A DNA stretch of 64,000 nt from Rhizomucor pusillus (GCA_900175165.2 FWWN02000376.1:1-64000); one strand, 5' to 3'; shown: positions 43,024-56,376, counted from the first letter of the stretch. Notes: a model not told the origin generated them from the letters alone. Numbers and translations are program-made.

Positions 43024-45046
43024 TTATACTTTTATTGGTTCCTCCTTTTTCTCTTGTTCCTTGTCTGCTTCTAATGGTTCTTCTGCTTTGACCATTCTCG
43101 TCACAATTTTCGTCTTTGGTGGGTGAGGGTATAAATCACCCCACATGACCTTGCGTGCATCCCGGTAAGGTATCTTGCCCTGAGACTTTGGAATAGTCAT
43201 CCGCTGAATCTCGCCTTTTGGATGGAAAATTGTCAGCAACTTGCTTATGGATAATCTACACTGGATAGCTTATACCTGTTTTTGAGCAAACGTCTAAAAC
43301 GACATGCCTTGGATTCTTGCGTGGTGGTAAGACCAAGCGTGGCCATCGATATGCCTCCAATTCCATGCCCGATGTAGATGCTTCACTCGAAGCAGTGGTT
43401 GATGAAGATGGCAATGGCCGTTTGCCCCGGCGTAGCACAACGTATGAGTATTTTGCATCTTCAATATTGTTCTTTGCATGTTTTGTTTTCATCTGTTGGA
43501 CGCAAAAGGATGCATTAGTCGAATTGATCAACAAATGTGTATTGGCTGATAACTTGCCAAAAATGAAGGCCGTTGTATTCTCTGTGAGAAATGGCACCAT
43601 GACTTGTGTGGTTTTGCGTTTGGTGAGAACAGCATTGGGCAAGGAGCATCGTGCGGACACTATTCAAGGAAATCCCAAATTAATGACCATCTTGGCTTGC
43701 ATTTCTTTTGCGCTGTGTCACTTACAGGTGAGACTACATGCACATCTTCGTCTCTATCCAAAATAATTTGCCTTGCTTGCGCAATTCTTTCAAAACCAGC
43801 AGGATTGCCTCGATCAATCAAGACCTAGTTTACAATAATATGTTATTTTCTCAATTTCATTCACGATTTCAGTTGCAAACGTACCAAAATATCATCAGTT
43901 TGCTCCCATAACTGCTCTACCACAGATTTTCGTAGCGCCTCCGATGGTATTTCACCCAAAGTATATGAACTGATCACTAGATCGGGTTTCTTGAGCTGCG
44001 ACAGGAATGAAGTCAGCGCTGAGTTGCATATTATCCTATCAAAGTTACATACCTTGGGATTCATTTCCATGTACCGTCGAAATTGAACAGACATTTTATC
44101 TTTATCATCGGTTTTCCTTGAATTTTCTGTCGTGAAATCGTGCAAAATAAGTTTGTATTGCCTGATTATCTCCGCATCCGCAGCATACCGTCAATGTATT
44201 CTGCCATCTTTATCATGTCTTCTGAAATATCCACTCCTGTCAGCTCGCTGATCTTGGGAAACACTTCCTGCGCCGCCCTTTTTCGAAAATTGCATAAGCA
44301 ATCTACATCCTATTCGTTACGCTGAGTTGCCGATTGCTTACCACAATGCAGTCCCGGGGCCTGTACCAAAGTCCAACATTGATTTGGGGTCAAAGTCTGA
44401 TAATCTATTTGACAGTTCGTGCAATATATTGTAGGCAGGTCCATAGTTGGCAGGTGCTAATCCGACAGTGTATGCCACAGTTTCTCGTGGACCATATGTG
44501 AGCGTCTGTGGTTCCACTGATTTTTTCTGCTGTCGTTTCTTTTTCGGTGATCCGGCCGATGCATCATTATCCTCTCCAATAACTTCGTAATTCCGCAATG
44601 CTGCAAACATTTTCAAGGCATCTGTTCGTACAATGTGGTTATCCGGTCGATCTAATGTAATTATTTAAGTCGTACCCAATCCATTTTCATGCATGGCAAC
44701 AGCGGTGCTTACTGTTCATGAACTCCGTGATCGCTTTGTTGACAGATTTTGGAAGCTCAACGTGACCGATCCGCTTCTTCCCAAACAGAGCTTCCGGCGA
44801 TCTGCGCACATATGGTTCCTGATTCTCCGGGAGTAATGCTTCAAAGTGTTCCGCAGCTCTGTACGAGGGTGTCACAGTGAGCGACATGTCAAACTGCTTG
44901 TTCCCTGGGTTCACTTACTGCACTTGACCGAGTTCGTCACGTCCGAGAGCTTCAAGTTGCTTCTCGTCTAAAAAAATGACCTTCTGTTTGGTGCTATAAC
45001 GACGTCCGCTTTGGATCGCAATTCGACGGAGGGAAGATCGTAGCAT
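43024..45046 (-). CDS. rsm22: Mitoribosome assembly methyltransferase-like factor Rsm22/METTL17
   Basis: A multi-exon gene starting MLRSSLRRIAIQSGRRYS, an obvious mitochondrial targeting sequence. The SAM-binding fold is seen at SMLDFGTGPGTALW and SSYTLGEIPS. The cysteine-rich signature of the family is complete once an intron is removed: CPHDAPCPML, then KSWCHFSQRIQR. Further on come EAYRWPRLVLPPRKNPRHV, VLDVCSKTG and GDLYPHPPKTKIV. Rsm22/METTL17 helps assemble the mitochondrial small subunit, and the Cys motif binds an iron-sulfur cluster in characterised homologues. The gene is divergent from the HSPA12-like gene, 250 bp between ATGs, and its 3' end almost abuts the UIM/UBZ4 gene. Confidence 0.9.
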
Positions 45047-45296
45047 GAGTGTAAGGTGTGCAAGCCACTGCCAGCGCCGCTGCCAAGGCATTGGTGCCTG
45101 ATTCTTCTTATTGCATTGCTCGACGGAGGTTCAAATGTCGATTCGTGTGTCACCTACGATTCCAATTTTGAGAGGAGAGCACCGTGACATGGTGGAGGGG
45201 ACCCCTCTTTTTTTTGGTTCGAACGTGTTTCTACACTCGAACGGTTGTCTTTTACTTTTCTCTTTTTATTTTTGCTCCTTTCTTTTTTGAACCGAC
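45047..45296. promoter_or_regulatory. Shared divergent promoter of Rsm22 and HSPA12-like genes
   Basis: 250 bp separate the two opposed start codons. The Hsp70 side is strikingly T-rich (TTTACTTTTCTCTTTTTATT and similar, 45250-45290). No clear TATA box. Both genes must take their core promoters from this interval. Confidence 0.5.
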
Positions 45297-47593
45297 ATGT
45301 CCATGGACTCCTCAACATTTGACCTGTCGGATTACGCCTACGTTATTGGCATTGGTAAGACACGGTGCCTGGATCGCCGAGTGGAGATGGAGTTCTTGGC
45401 GCAACCTCCCTAATTCATTGTGTGCTAGACTTTGGTACCACTTTTTCTGGCTGCTGCTATGCGTTTACTCGAGACAGCAGCGAGGATCCAGTAGATATTC
45501 TGCGATGGTATGACAGCGCGACCGAGACCCAACCCGCAGTTATTAAAAGCAGGATGACTTATAAATAATTTATATAAAACTTTAGGCCGAGGCAGATCAG
45601 CCCTTATCCAAAAACGCCCACTTTATCCCTCTATCCACAAGGTTCTACACAGTTATCGGCCTGGGGTCAAGACGCACGAAGATTAGCAGCTAGACGCACG
45701 GGTGATTGTTTGTTATCTCGATTCAAACTGCATCTCGACGAGTCGCTTGATTTAACACCACTTCCCAACGGTTTGACGGCGCTTGACGCTATATCTCATT
45801 ACTTGGAAGCATTCCACGCTCACGTTTGCAGTGAACTTCAGCGTAGCTTTGCGTCCAACTATGATCAGTCGAAATTTCGTTATTGTTTAACTGTCCCTGC
45901 CATGTGGAGCGATCAAGCAAAGGCGACTATGCGCGAAGCAGCTATCCGCGCAGGCATCATCAATCGCTGGGATCACCCAGATCGTCTCATGCTCATCAGC
46001 GAGCCCGAAGCAGCCGCGCTGTATTGCGAGAAAAAGTGCGATCAATTCAACCTGAGCCATGGACAACGTTTCATGATTTGCGATGCAGGTGGTGGTACTG
46101 TTGACTTGATTGTTTTCGAAATTGACGACTCGAGCGGAAGGAGAGCACTGAAAGAAGTGACAAAGGGTCAGGGGGATTCTTGTGGATCCACCTTTTTGGA
46201 TGCACGGATGCGTGAATATCTAAAGAGTCGTTTCTACGGACATGGACGGATCAGCGATACAGCCATGGAGGCTATGATGGACGAATTTATCGAAGGTGTA
46301 AAGGTAAATCTGCATACTGCTTTATATATGTATGCTTCGTAGCCAAGGGCACTGAACCGACAAATCTCTTCCCTTCCCCTTTTTTTTCGGGTCTTGTGTC
46401 TTTGCAGCCCCAATTTGAAGGAGATGAAGAACAGTTTCTCCGTCTGCCTGCCACTTTAGGTTTAGCAACAGTCGACGATCCAGCAGCGGGAATTGAAGAC
46501 GGAAATTTGCGTATTTCTGCTGAAGATCTCTGCGAATATGTATTTGAGCCTGTTGTCCAAAAGGTTTTGGATTTGATTGACGCTCAGATACGCCAATCTC
46601 AAGTACGACTGGATGCCATATTTTTGGTCGGCGGTTTTGGACAATCAGAGTATCTGCGACGTCGAGTCATTGACGAGTTTTCTCGTCGTGTCGGATTTAT
46701 TGGTGTGCCTCCCCGAGGTGAATTAGCCGTAGTAAGAGGGGCGGTGTATTTCGGACTGAACCCGCGTATGGTCACGGAGCGCGTGTCGCGTCGTACATAT
46801 GGTGTCGAGACCCGCATGGTCTTTGAGCCAATACTGGATCCCCCGGAGCAACGCATTGCTGGCGACGACGGTCGAGTATTCTGCAAACAACGATTTAGCG
46901 TCTACGTGCAAAAGGGACAGAGAGTGCAGGTGGATGAATGTGTATCCAAGAACTTTATGATCGCTTATCCAAATGACACAGACACCGGTAAACATTGACC
47001 ATTGACTTATATTTACGTGTTCTTTGCTAATTTGCACGCTCTCTACCCTAGATCTTTTTGCTTACGATGGCGACGATCCTGTGCCTCGACTCACAACCCA
47101 TCCTCAAGTCTTCAAAGTAGCGCGGTTCCCTATCAAGATGCCCAAATTCCCTGGCGTACAAAAGGGAGAGCCAATCTTTATGACAATCAAGATGTTCTTT
47201 GGACAGACAGAAATCAAGATAGAAGTTCATATCCGCGACCGAGTATTCACATTTACGTCTGCATTTGAAACTCTAGAGTACGGCATGCATGCATTGAACC
47301 ATGGTATGCGCAATATGAACATGCGAGGCAACGAGATGGATGTTAGCAGAGCCAGCGTATTTAGCAGCGGAACCAATTCGACATTCTCAAACCCTGACAC
47401 CATTTCTCGGCCGCCATCGCTCGGCGTCCATGATTATTCGACGGCGCCTTCAACGCTGCCTCCTCGATACCCTCGCAGCTATCGTGGTGACGATGAAGAC
47501 ACTCTCGATGGCCGCGATTCTACTCATTCCATCGGCTTTCACGGCAAATTAAAAGATACTTTTAGTAAAATCGCCAAGAGAAGGCAGCATTAA
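45297..47593 (+). CDS. HSPA12-like atypical Hsp70 ATPase-domain protein
   Basis: Five exons (45297-45354, 45429-45507, 45586-46303, 46408-46987, 47052-47593) encode 658 residues. The actin-like ATPase fold shows phosphate 1 DFGTTFSGCCYAFTRD, connect/phosphate 2 MICDAGGGTVDLIVFE and adenosine LVGGFGQSEYLRRRV. The segment WPRQISPYPKTPTLSLYPQG is typical of HSPA12-type fungal proteins. The C-terminal half has a beta-rich part rather than a classical substrate domain with lid, and ends in a disordered Ser/Arg tail. HSPA12-like proteins are expanded in Mucoromycota, and their clients are unknown. The third exon boundary skips a stop-containing stretch exactly, which supports the model. Confidence 0.88.
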
Positions 47594-48000
47594 TATCATT
47601 CACTTGTCACTAAATAACTTAACTCTCTCTCTGTCCTTCTTTAAAAGTCTTTATACTCCCTCTAGCCCATCCACTTCTCTTTTGATCTCCCTCCAATGTC
47701 TGCGTACAACTAGGCTTAAAACTAGCAGCGACTTTTTGTGCCTCATCGTATCCTGTCATCATTAATGAGCTCAGGCTGAAATTGATAAATACAGATTTTC
47801 CAACTTGAAAAGCTTTTGAATAGACCAGGCTAGATATCACATTGCAGGAAAGCATTTATGTAGACGGTGGTGGGTATTTCACATTGTTATGCAACACTAA
47901 ACTTTTCAGTAATTACGAGCAAGACACTGGTGAGTACTTTTGAATATGTATACACAGACAAATCATAGAATAGGATAATGCTACAATGCGATGTGTAGGA

Positions 48001-49239
48001 CTACACTGGTGAGCCTTCATAGTCAGGGGCCTTGACTTTCAAAATATCTTCGGTCCATTCCCAAAGCTTTGCAATGTTCTTCTCGGACGTAACGACCGAG
48101 CTTGGACTGGACTGATGTCCAACAGGTACATAGTAGCGACAGTGATCTTTTCCTCCTCCATAGTAAGCTAGTAGCTAAATAGAGCGGCGACATTGCATCT
48201 TTTTCGGGCGATACAGCAATGTATCTTATGATGTACGACAAGAAACGAGCCAAAGTAGATTCTGGCCTTAGCAGCATTGATGTCTTCACAATTCCTGGGT
48301 GTAGTGTATTGACATAGACCTAGCAATATGTATTGGTGTCACATTAAAATGTTTGTATATAAATTGGGATTGCGCGTGATTACCTCTATACCTTTGGGCT
48401 TTAAAGGACGAGCCAATTCTATTGTAAACATGATATTTGCTGCCTTTCATACAGTCGTTAAAACATCATCTATGCGCATATATGTCTATTATTTTACCTT
48501 TGTATATCCGTACTGCCAGATTGCACTGTAGCCTTTGTCATCATTCAACTTGTCACAGTTGAAACCAGTAAACGACAGGAATCGATGAGCTTCCGAGCTG
48601 ACCACAATGACGCGACTAGGGGCAGAATTTTCTAGCACAGGCTGTAACAGCATGGTCAGATAATAGTGAGCAACATGGTTGGTCGCCATTTGCATCTCAA
48701 TGCCTGCATATTAAATATCAATAAGCGATGATTGCGTTGCGTTTGATTATTCACACTTGCCACCTTCCGTCAGACGGAAAGGTGTACTCAAAACATCTGC
48801 GTTGTTCAAAAGCATGTGCAGCTTGTCGTGTCGCGACTTGAAGTCATCCGCAAACTTCTTAACGGATGCCAAAGAGCAAAGGTCGATCTCGATAAATTCG
48901 ACTTCATCGTTCTTCGTTTCCTTGCGGATTTCCTCGATAGTTGCTTCGGCTTGAGTCTTGTTGCGAGCAGCGACTATACTGGGCATAACTTCCGTATCAA
49001 TACAATGTAAAGTAGCTGTCACTTAGCTTTGTACTCACACTGTACAATTTTTGCGCGCCAACTCCAGCGCAGAAGCCTTGCCAATCTACAATCGCGCGAT
49101 TGTAAATGTACAGTGAGTCAAGATCTCGTGGAAGCAAATCGCTGCAACGTACCCCTCCGGTACTTCGAGTGACAATAGCAACTTTGTTGGTTAAGTCTGG
49201 AATATCTTGTGCTTGGAAGGTCTGTTTGCTCCAAAACAT
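48001..49239 (-). pseudogene. Damaged short-chain dehydrogenase/reductase (retinol-dehydrogenase-like)
   Basis: Starts MFWSKQTFQAQDIPDLTNKV and can be followed over six exons through IGKASALELARKN, IEIDLCSLASVKKFADDF, ATNHVAHYYLTMLL, VIVVSSEAHRF, the catalytic YGYTK, TIELARPLKPKGIEVYVN and LHPGIVKTSMLL to the end VKAPDYEGSPV. The cofactor motif TGxxxGxG reads TRSTGGIG (first Gly is Arg), and NNAG reads NNADV. Near 48160-48172 the frame shifts by one base: LYLATS is in one frame and YYVPVGHQSS in the next, with no room for an intron. Two substitutions at NADP(H)-binding motifs plus a frameshift suggest a recently dead gene. A sequencing error would explain the shift but not the substitutions. 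Confidence 0.65.
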
Positions 49240-51177
49240 TGTAACACAAACCAGAAAATTGCATTTGACAGAATTCATGCATGGCTGCGTTCACTTAACT
49301 CTCCCGCCTCCGCAGAAGATTTGAAGGCTCTCTCACTGCCGTTGCAAATTTTCACACGAGAAAAATTTGCATAGGCTTCTGCCTGTTTTTGCAATCTCGC
49401 GGTCTGTGATTCACGAGAACGGCAGGTGCCCAATGAAGACGACGCGGGCCTCCACTTTGCACCTTTCGTGGGGTTTTCCGCTTTCTGATCCTCGAAAGAG
49501 GTCAAGATCGTGGATTCAACGGGAGCCGCATTCGTGTGGCTCACCCATCCTTCCCTTTCTCTTCTACAGATCACTGACCGAAGGAACTCCCGAGGCACAC
49601 ATCCGCTGGGGTTTATGGTCTTTCCCCAGCTTCGACCAATGGAAAAAAAGACTACCTAACCTGTACATCACTCACAGAGCATTCCCTCCATAGTTTTCTT
49701 CCATAGAACGGTCAAGGCCCGTAAGTGTGCGAACTATCGGCAGTTAAACAAATCCATACTCACGTAGACCCTTCTGCGCAGGGATGTAATGGTTTATAGT
49801 ACCTTTATAGTGTTGCGGAGGAGACTGACCAAAGTCAAGTCAACTTCCAACACTCCTAATCCGGGACAAAAAGGGCTGCAGCGGCTTGTGGTTCCTTGTT
49901 GCCCCTCCCACGAGTTGCTTTAATAGCTGGAAGAGAGGTGGCATTCGGTGGTGCCCTAGCAAGTTGGTCAAGTCAAAACCCAGGGCTTTCAAGGCTATCA
50001 AGGTTCTCAAGGTTCTTCTTAAAGCAATAACAAGGCATCAAAGGTTCCCAAGATATCCTGTTTATGGCTTTTCTAGCCATTCATAACAAAGGGTGCCCTT
50101 TTTGACTCTGTCTTGCAATCAGGAGATCTTCTGCCTTTTTATTGAAGATTTTCCGCGGATGCAAAACACGAAGGCGCATCCTACTTTTTGTAACGAGGTT
50201 ATACCTCGCCCGGGAACTGGCGGTGCCGCCTCCTCGTGGTGTTTCCTGGATATATCGTTGAAGCTTGCTCAACGTGAACTAAACGGCACTATCTTTTAGA
50301 ATAGAAGTCTTGTATTTAAAACCAATAAAGATAGCTTCCGTTTAATCTTCTTGTGTCTCGCCCAATCCAGTGATCATGTGTCACAAAACAGACTGCTCGT
50401 TTGCTCTCGCGTCTCATGTTATTCTCTTTGCATCTCTAAAATTGTCATATATAGCATTTTAAGCGTCAAATCTATCAGCATCGTCACTCTCGCAGTCAAA
50501 TCGGCACGTCGCTTTGATATGTTTCCAAGAGGAGCTTTTATCGTGGGACGAGTTCTTTACAGCTCGTTGAACAGTTCATCGGGCATTTCTATGAATATTG
50601 GTACTGTTATCTATGATCTAAATCAGAACAGTAGCGGATTTTGGGTATTATCGAGAGTTATTTACGTTGCTTCAAGGCCAAAAGTCTGCTTTGAGACCTA
50701 ACACATTGATTGTTTACAAAGACTATGGTGGAAAATGGAGATTTTTTATGAAGTCAAAGAACAAGTTACTGTTCAATGGCATCGAATTTATGAAGACTAT
50801 TTCCCTAGCGACGAGCGAATCGATTGGAACGAGTGGTTACTGCTCAAAACTGTGATCTTGAATAGTATTATCGTCCATTGATAGATTACCCATATAATCG
50901 ACTGAATTGTACGAACTTCACGAATGTGTTAGCTTGGAAAAATCTCTCCCCTGCAATTTATCACCAGACGTGCATGATGCACAGAGTACTCGCAGCAATA
51001 TATCGATGTTTCTGTGATCAATGTAGGTCTGAATCGATAATTGCTACTTATTGATGACAGATTAAGATAAAACTCCTAAGCAATAAAGGTTAATGGAAGT
51101 GAAAGCGAGCAAATGTATAGTTTCAAAGAATTTCCCTACAAATCATTCGACGTTTCACTGAACTCAAGAAATGTTTC
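49240..51177. other. 1.9-kb gene desert with LTR-like features
   Basis: No supported gene. Around 49790-50400 the sequence changes character: a TGTTG start near 49812, short CAAGG/TTCTCAAGG reiterations (about 50000-50020), a TATTTAAAA followed by AATAAAG near 50315, and CA-rich ends. These resemble a solo LTR with promoter and poly(A) signals, but I could not match a target-site duplication or terminal repeat, and no gag/pol coding is visible. 50400-51177 is plain AT-rich DNA before the Iml1 gene. Confidence 0.35.
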
Positions 51178-54100
51178 ATGCCAGCTCCAACAGCCTCGAA
51201 TAATCAAGTGCCCTCTGGTCAACTAGTCTCGCAAAAACCTATCGTTCTCTGGTTTCACGACACTGGCACGTTTGCGAATCACGACGCTGTTGTGAATCCA
51301 GAATATTTTCCAAACATTCGGGATGGTCAGCTCTTGAGAATCCATGCTCCACATTCGGCATTTGTGGTCAAGGCAACTTGCGTAGATCGAGAATCGCTGG
51401 CACGTCAGCAAAACCTGCAGATCTCGGTATCCAAAGATATTGCAGAACGTTTCAACCTTCGCTTCCGCATAGAAGTCTACGTCGAACTGGCAAGTAAAAA
51501 AAATGATGATCTATGCTTTGACATATCCTGATGCATATATTTGTACGCACAAAGATCGATGCAGCCTCTGTAGCGCTCGACTATGTCGAACTATCCTTCA
51601 AAGAGCAATATCTAGGTCGCAGTGACATGTGGCGTCTTCAACAAAGTCTCCATCGGACATGCGTATATGCCGAGAAGAAGATCCTTTTTGCAGGTGTTAT
51701 CAAGGCTACAGTGCGTCGGCTATTTTCAGACGACACAGAAGTATGCTTAATATCTATATTTACATAGACAGAAAATGCTCACAGCGAGCTCTAGGTTTTA
51801 TCGGGCTACGTTGACGAAAACACGAGAATGATATTCAGATCCGGGTCGGCAAAGTACTTTTTATTCATCCAACTGTCGCGTGAAATGTGGGAGTTCGACG
51901 AGGATGGCGAACTATATTTCGAAAAGGTCGTCAATAATTTCCTCCCGCATCTTTTCACCCGATGGAAGGAGGAAGGAACTAATCACGTCGTCTCCATTGT
52001 CCTGTTCACCCGGGTTTATTACGACACGGACGATCCTCTAGATGATATGGTCTGTAAAACAGACGATGGCAGATACTACAAGGATTTCTACAAAGTGATC
52101 GCAGATTGGGAATCGACCGATGACTGGATGTCTGTTATTAAACCGCTAAAAGAGGAGCAGTTGACGTTCCAGCAGAATGTGCTTATGCGCCAAGAGGATG
52201 GTCGTAGTATCCTATGCGGACGGTTATCGGCAGCTTACGACGGCAATGTCCTGGAGGCAGTCAATCTAGCATTGAACCCATTCGATAACCACTATGTCGA
52301 TCGTGATCTGATGCGAACGGGTTTATCGATCATTCTCATTACCCCGGGTGTCGGCAAGTTTGCAGTAGATAAGAAGTTACTTCGAGTAACAAACGAACGT
52401 ATGACCGACAACGGTATCGCTATGGACCTAGTATGCTTATCGCCATTGCCTTTACATGTCACACCCCTATTTGTGTACCGCTCGGCACCTCCTCCTGCAG
52501 AAATTCAGGAGCACTTGATCGCACCAAGACAACCGAAAACGACCACAGCGGCCAATTCACCTGAAGTGAAAATGCCGATGAAGCTCAGTATCGAGAACTG
52601 GGATCCTCTTTATCAAGATGACGATCTCGCGCCAACGCATACCTACTACTCTGTTCCTCATTGGATCGATTGTAGCTTTTACCACCACGAAACCGGCAGA
52701 TTCATCAAACAAGATAAGTTTCGTACAAGATGCAAAATGTACGAACTTCAAATGATGGGTATCATGGAACATGACCTGGCCAGTATCAATATACCTTACT
52801 TGCCATACACAAATCACTCTCTGCGAAGCCGGAAAAGTAGCAGCAGTCTCAATGACAAAACGTCGGCTAAATCTGTGGAGCACTTGGGAAACGGGGAAAC
52901 GTATCTCTCCCGGTCTGCCAATTTTTCTTCTCTTCGACGACCATCTTTTCTAATGAGCAGCGAACAAGAATCAAGAACGTTGCATATCGACTATGATAAA
53001 TACGACAATTCCATCTTCAAAGATACCTCAGAGCCGAGATTTGGACGCAAAGCAGTTGCATCACAGCCTCTTCAAAAAGTCACCAAGCAATCTGGACACA
53101 GAAATTCGTTGGAAAGTCCTGATAAAAGTGAAAATGATGTATGGCTTTCTAGGCAATTGGCATCAAAATCCGGAACGGTAAGTTGGTAAGTCATAAAGTC
53201 GCCATGGCAAATTAACTGATTTATCTGTGTCGCAAGACTACATGGCACCACAGCGATCAGAGACGGGTTATCTCGATTTTATCACAATCGCAGCAAGCAA
53301 GCGGCAAAATCACTTTTGACAGCAATGTACGCAAAGAAGACCACCCTCCACGAGCATCTGAAATTTTCAAAGGAGCTTCCCCGAATCGCGACGATATTTC
53401 TGTAAGAATTAAACCATCTAGACGAGGAACAATGAATAGCAACGACGTGAAAGTCACAGCACAAATCACGGCGGCGGATGCTGCTGCTGCTGCTGCCGCC
53501 GCTTCTGGCGTTGGAAATGCGGTTGATGAGGAGGATATGCTCGTGGTCAGCTCGAGTACTGTCGATCCAGTACCCATCAACAATAAAGGCATTGGCAGGC
53601 CAGATAGTCGTAGCAAATCGACCAATCCATCGCCGCGCCAAAATGCGATAGCTGGCAGTTTACCATCTATCCACAAACACTCTGGTAACAGCGACCTTAT
53701 ACGAACGAGCTTTGGTGCAAACAGATCATCGCCTTCTCATAATTGGAGCACTCGAAGCACAGCTATGCGCAATGCATTAATCAGTCCTTGCAACCCAGCT
53801 GATTATACATTGATATTTACATCGCACCTACGTCGTTGGTTGCACGCTCTACCGAAAGCAGATCAATGCCAAGGAACATCTGTGCATTGGCGCTCGCTTG
53901 TTTCTCCTGCTTGTTTGCCTCTAACAACAGACTATTTCCCCTCCAACGAAGAGCTCAAGATGTGCTATAACCATTACATGTATACCGTCTCCGCTAGCGA
54001 GGATGTTAACTTATATCAAGCCGGTGATAGATCCCTCTCAGAGCACAAGAAGACAGCAAACTTGCTGACGGAATTGATCAGCCAACGTCTTGCCCAAGGG

Positions 54101-56197
54101 TTTCAAATCATCGTCGATATTACCGGAAACTCAAGCAATCTAAAACCTGTAAGTAAAGTTATGGCTGCTGGCGAAACGCCAGGAAATACGGCAATGCCGA
54201 GCGTCGGTAGCAAAGAAGGCAAGGATACGCTGATATCGTCCGGTTCAGCCAACGGCAAGGGCGGTACTCAAGAAGAAAACAGCACGACGAACTGGAAGCA
54301 TATGGTTTGGTGGCTGTCCATGGGCCACCAAGTGCATCAGCTTACCTTTGATTCCTCGGGACAAAACGTCGAAGTGCGACGCTACGTCCGGATCCTTGAA
54401 TTTGACGACAAAGAGAAGATCTGGTACAAGTGCGTTATTTGGCACAAGAACATCCCGCAATATCGACCCAAGCAGGTAGCTTTTGGCTATCCAAGCTTGA
54501 TGTATGCGTGGAATTATCTAGACCACTTGGTAGCTGGCTACCAAGAAGAGCTGACAGATAACCTGCGTTTTTGGAGAGCACGGTTCATTGTCATTCCTCG
54601 TGAAACGCTACCAAACAATGCACATGTATTGGGTGTGTCTTCTCACGACAACCTGGATGAAGAGGAAAAGAGGCTTGCATTATTCGACATGTGGTTGCAA
54701 AACTTGAAAAAGGCAAAATGGTTAACACCGCATGAACGGGAAGAAATGCAAAAACGGCGCAAGAAGGAGCTCGGATACATTGATTTTGGACTCAAAATTA
54801 CTACCATGGATCCTTCCGCATACATCCTCAGCGAAGCTGTGAAAAGCGAGCAAAACACACCAAGCCAGCAACATAGCAGTTTGCTATCAAGTATTGGAAG
54901 CTTAGGACAACCGCTCACTCGTGACTCAAAATCCAAGGATATTGCTGCGGCTATGAGGGATCCCAAGATGGGAGTCAAGATATGCGATCGAAGATGGCAT
55001 TTCAAGGTATTCCGCGACTCTTTCGTCGGCAACGAGATGGTGGACTGGTTGATAAGTCAGTTTGACGATATAAGTACGCGCGAAGAGGCTGTCGCGTTCG
55101 GAAATGCTCTCATGGAACGAAAGCCTCCGCTATTTGCATCCTCATCCGGTCGGCATGGATTTATGGATGGTCATTATTTCTATCGTCTGCATCCAGATTT
55201 TGTTCCTCACCAGCGATCCCAAAAACCATGGTTTGCGATAAACACTTCTGGTTCGGCGCTGCGCAAGTCGGTGACTCCTAGCTCAGAAAGCACATCCTCG
55301 TCTTCAACGGATCCACCAAGACGCCGCAGAACGCAATTTGAAATGTCGCGGTCCGTTATCATAGATGTGGATCCGTACAAAAAGAGCAATCGACGAGAAA
55401 CAGCCATTTTGCACTATGATACCCTACATAACCCCAACAATTGTTATCATTTCCAGCTCAACTGGCTTGGATGTACGGCGCAGCTTGTACAAGAACTTGT
55501 TGTTAACTGGAGCCGGCAAGCAGAGCGGTGTGGATTGCTGGTAGTCGAAGGATCGGTCGACCAAGCCTACGAAGATTCTGAAAATAACAACCCATTCCAA
55601 AGCCCAGTACCGATTAATTTTGCGGTTCTACCTCCACCTATCAGCGACCTTGAAGCTCGTTACGAGCTGCCGGATAACTTTTACGCAGCTGCTCTCGTTC
55701 GCCATCTAGGCTTTGTTCTTGACGTCGAAGCAGATAGCAAGTTTGATCGAGCCAAGGCTGAAGGGGTTGATGTGCAATATTCGTACATCCATGCTGCATA
55801 CAAGTATGATCAATATATCCATCGATCTGGAGTGGCGTTTGTGCAGATACGTCAAGACAACAAGGGTCTTTACTGGGTCAACAACCGGCTCTATACTAAC
55901 CATACGCCATCGCTTGCGAAGAGTCGTCGCAGGGATACCAGCTCGGCAATGCACCCGGAACTACTGCGACAGAACGTGGAGGAGTTCTGTGCGGATGCAA
56001 AACGTCTCAAAGAGTTTTGGGAAGCGACGAGAAATAGCTTAACGCAAGGACAAAGCGGCGTTGGTACTTGGGTGTTCGAGAACGTCACGCGTGTGCCTGA
56101 AGATACAGAAGAACAGGAATCGCCAGCACCTTCAGATATCACAATGCCAAACTTCGCTAGCCCGCAATCACCTACTAAACCTTCACCCAATGTATAA
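51178..56197 (+). CDS. iml1: Iml1/DEPDC5, GATOR1 (SEACIT) subunit
   Basis: Four exons (51178-51489, 51555-51740, 51795-53177, 53237-56197) give 1613 residues in frame. The N-terminal Iml1 region has DYVELSFKEQYLGRSDMWRL, FIQLSREMWEFDEDGELYFE and LSIILITPGVGKFAVD. A Ser-rich linker and an Ala run follow. The second half has LYQAGDRSLSEHKKTANLL and KHMVWWLSMGHQVHQL, and then a DEP domain at about 1200-1275 (WHFKVFRDSFVGNEMVDWLI). The C-terminal domain contains TAILHYDTLHNPNNCYHFQL. Iml1 with Npr2 and Npr3 forms a GTPase-activating complex on the vacuole that restrains TORC1 during nitrogen or amino-acid shortage. The first intron uses a GC-AG boundary. Residues before 51178 were not needed. Confidence 0.93.
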
Positions 56198-56376
56198 TTC
56201 CCTTTTGTATTCTTACGTGCGCATGCATGCGTATGGATGTGTATGCGCTAAATAAGAAAAAGAAAGAAAAAGACTTGCATCTTGTTTCAATGTATTGTCG
56301 AACTGGAGGAGTAGTGTGTCAAACTTTTGGATGAAAAAGGAAAAGAGAGAAAAGAATGGGGGAAATATTTAAATCA

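Noticed and set aside
49275..49693. Overlapping open frames on both strands
   Set aside because: About 100 codons each, no motif and no splice-linked neighbours.
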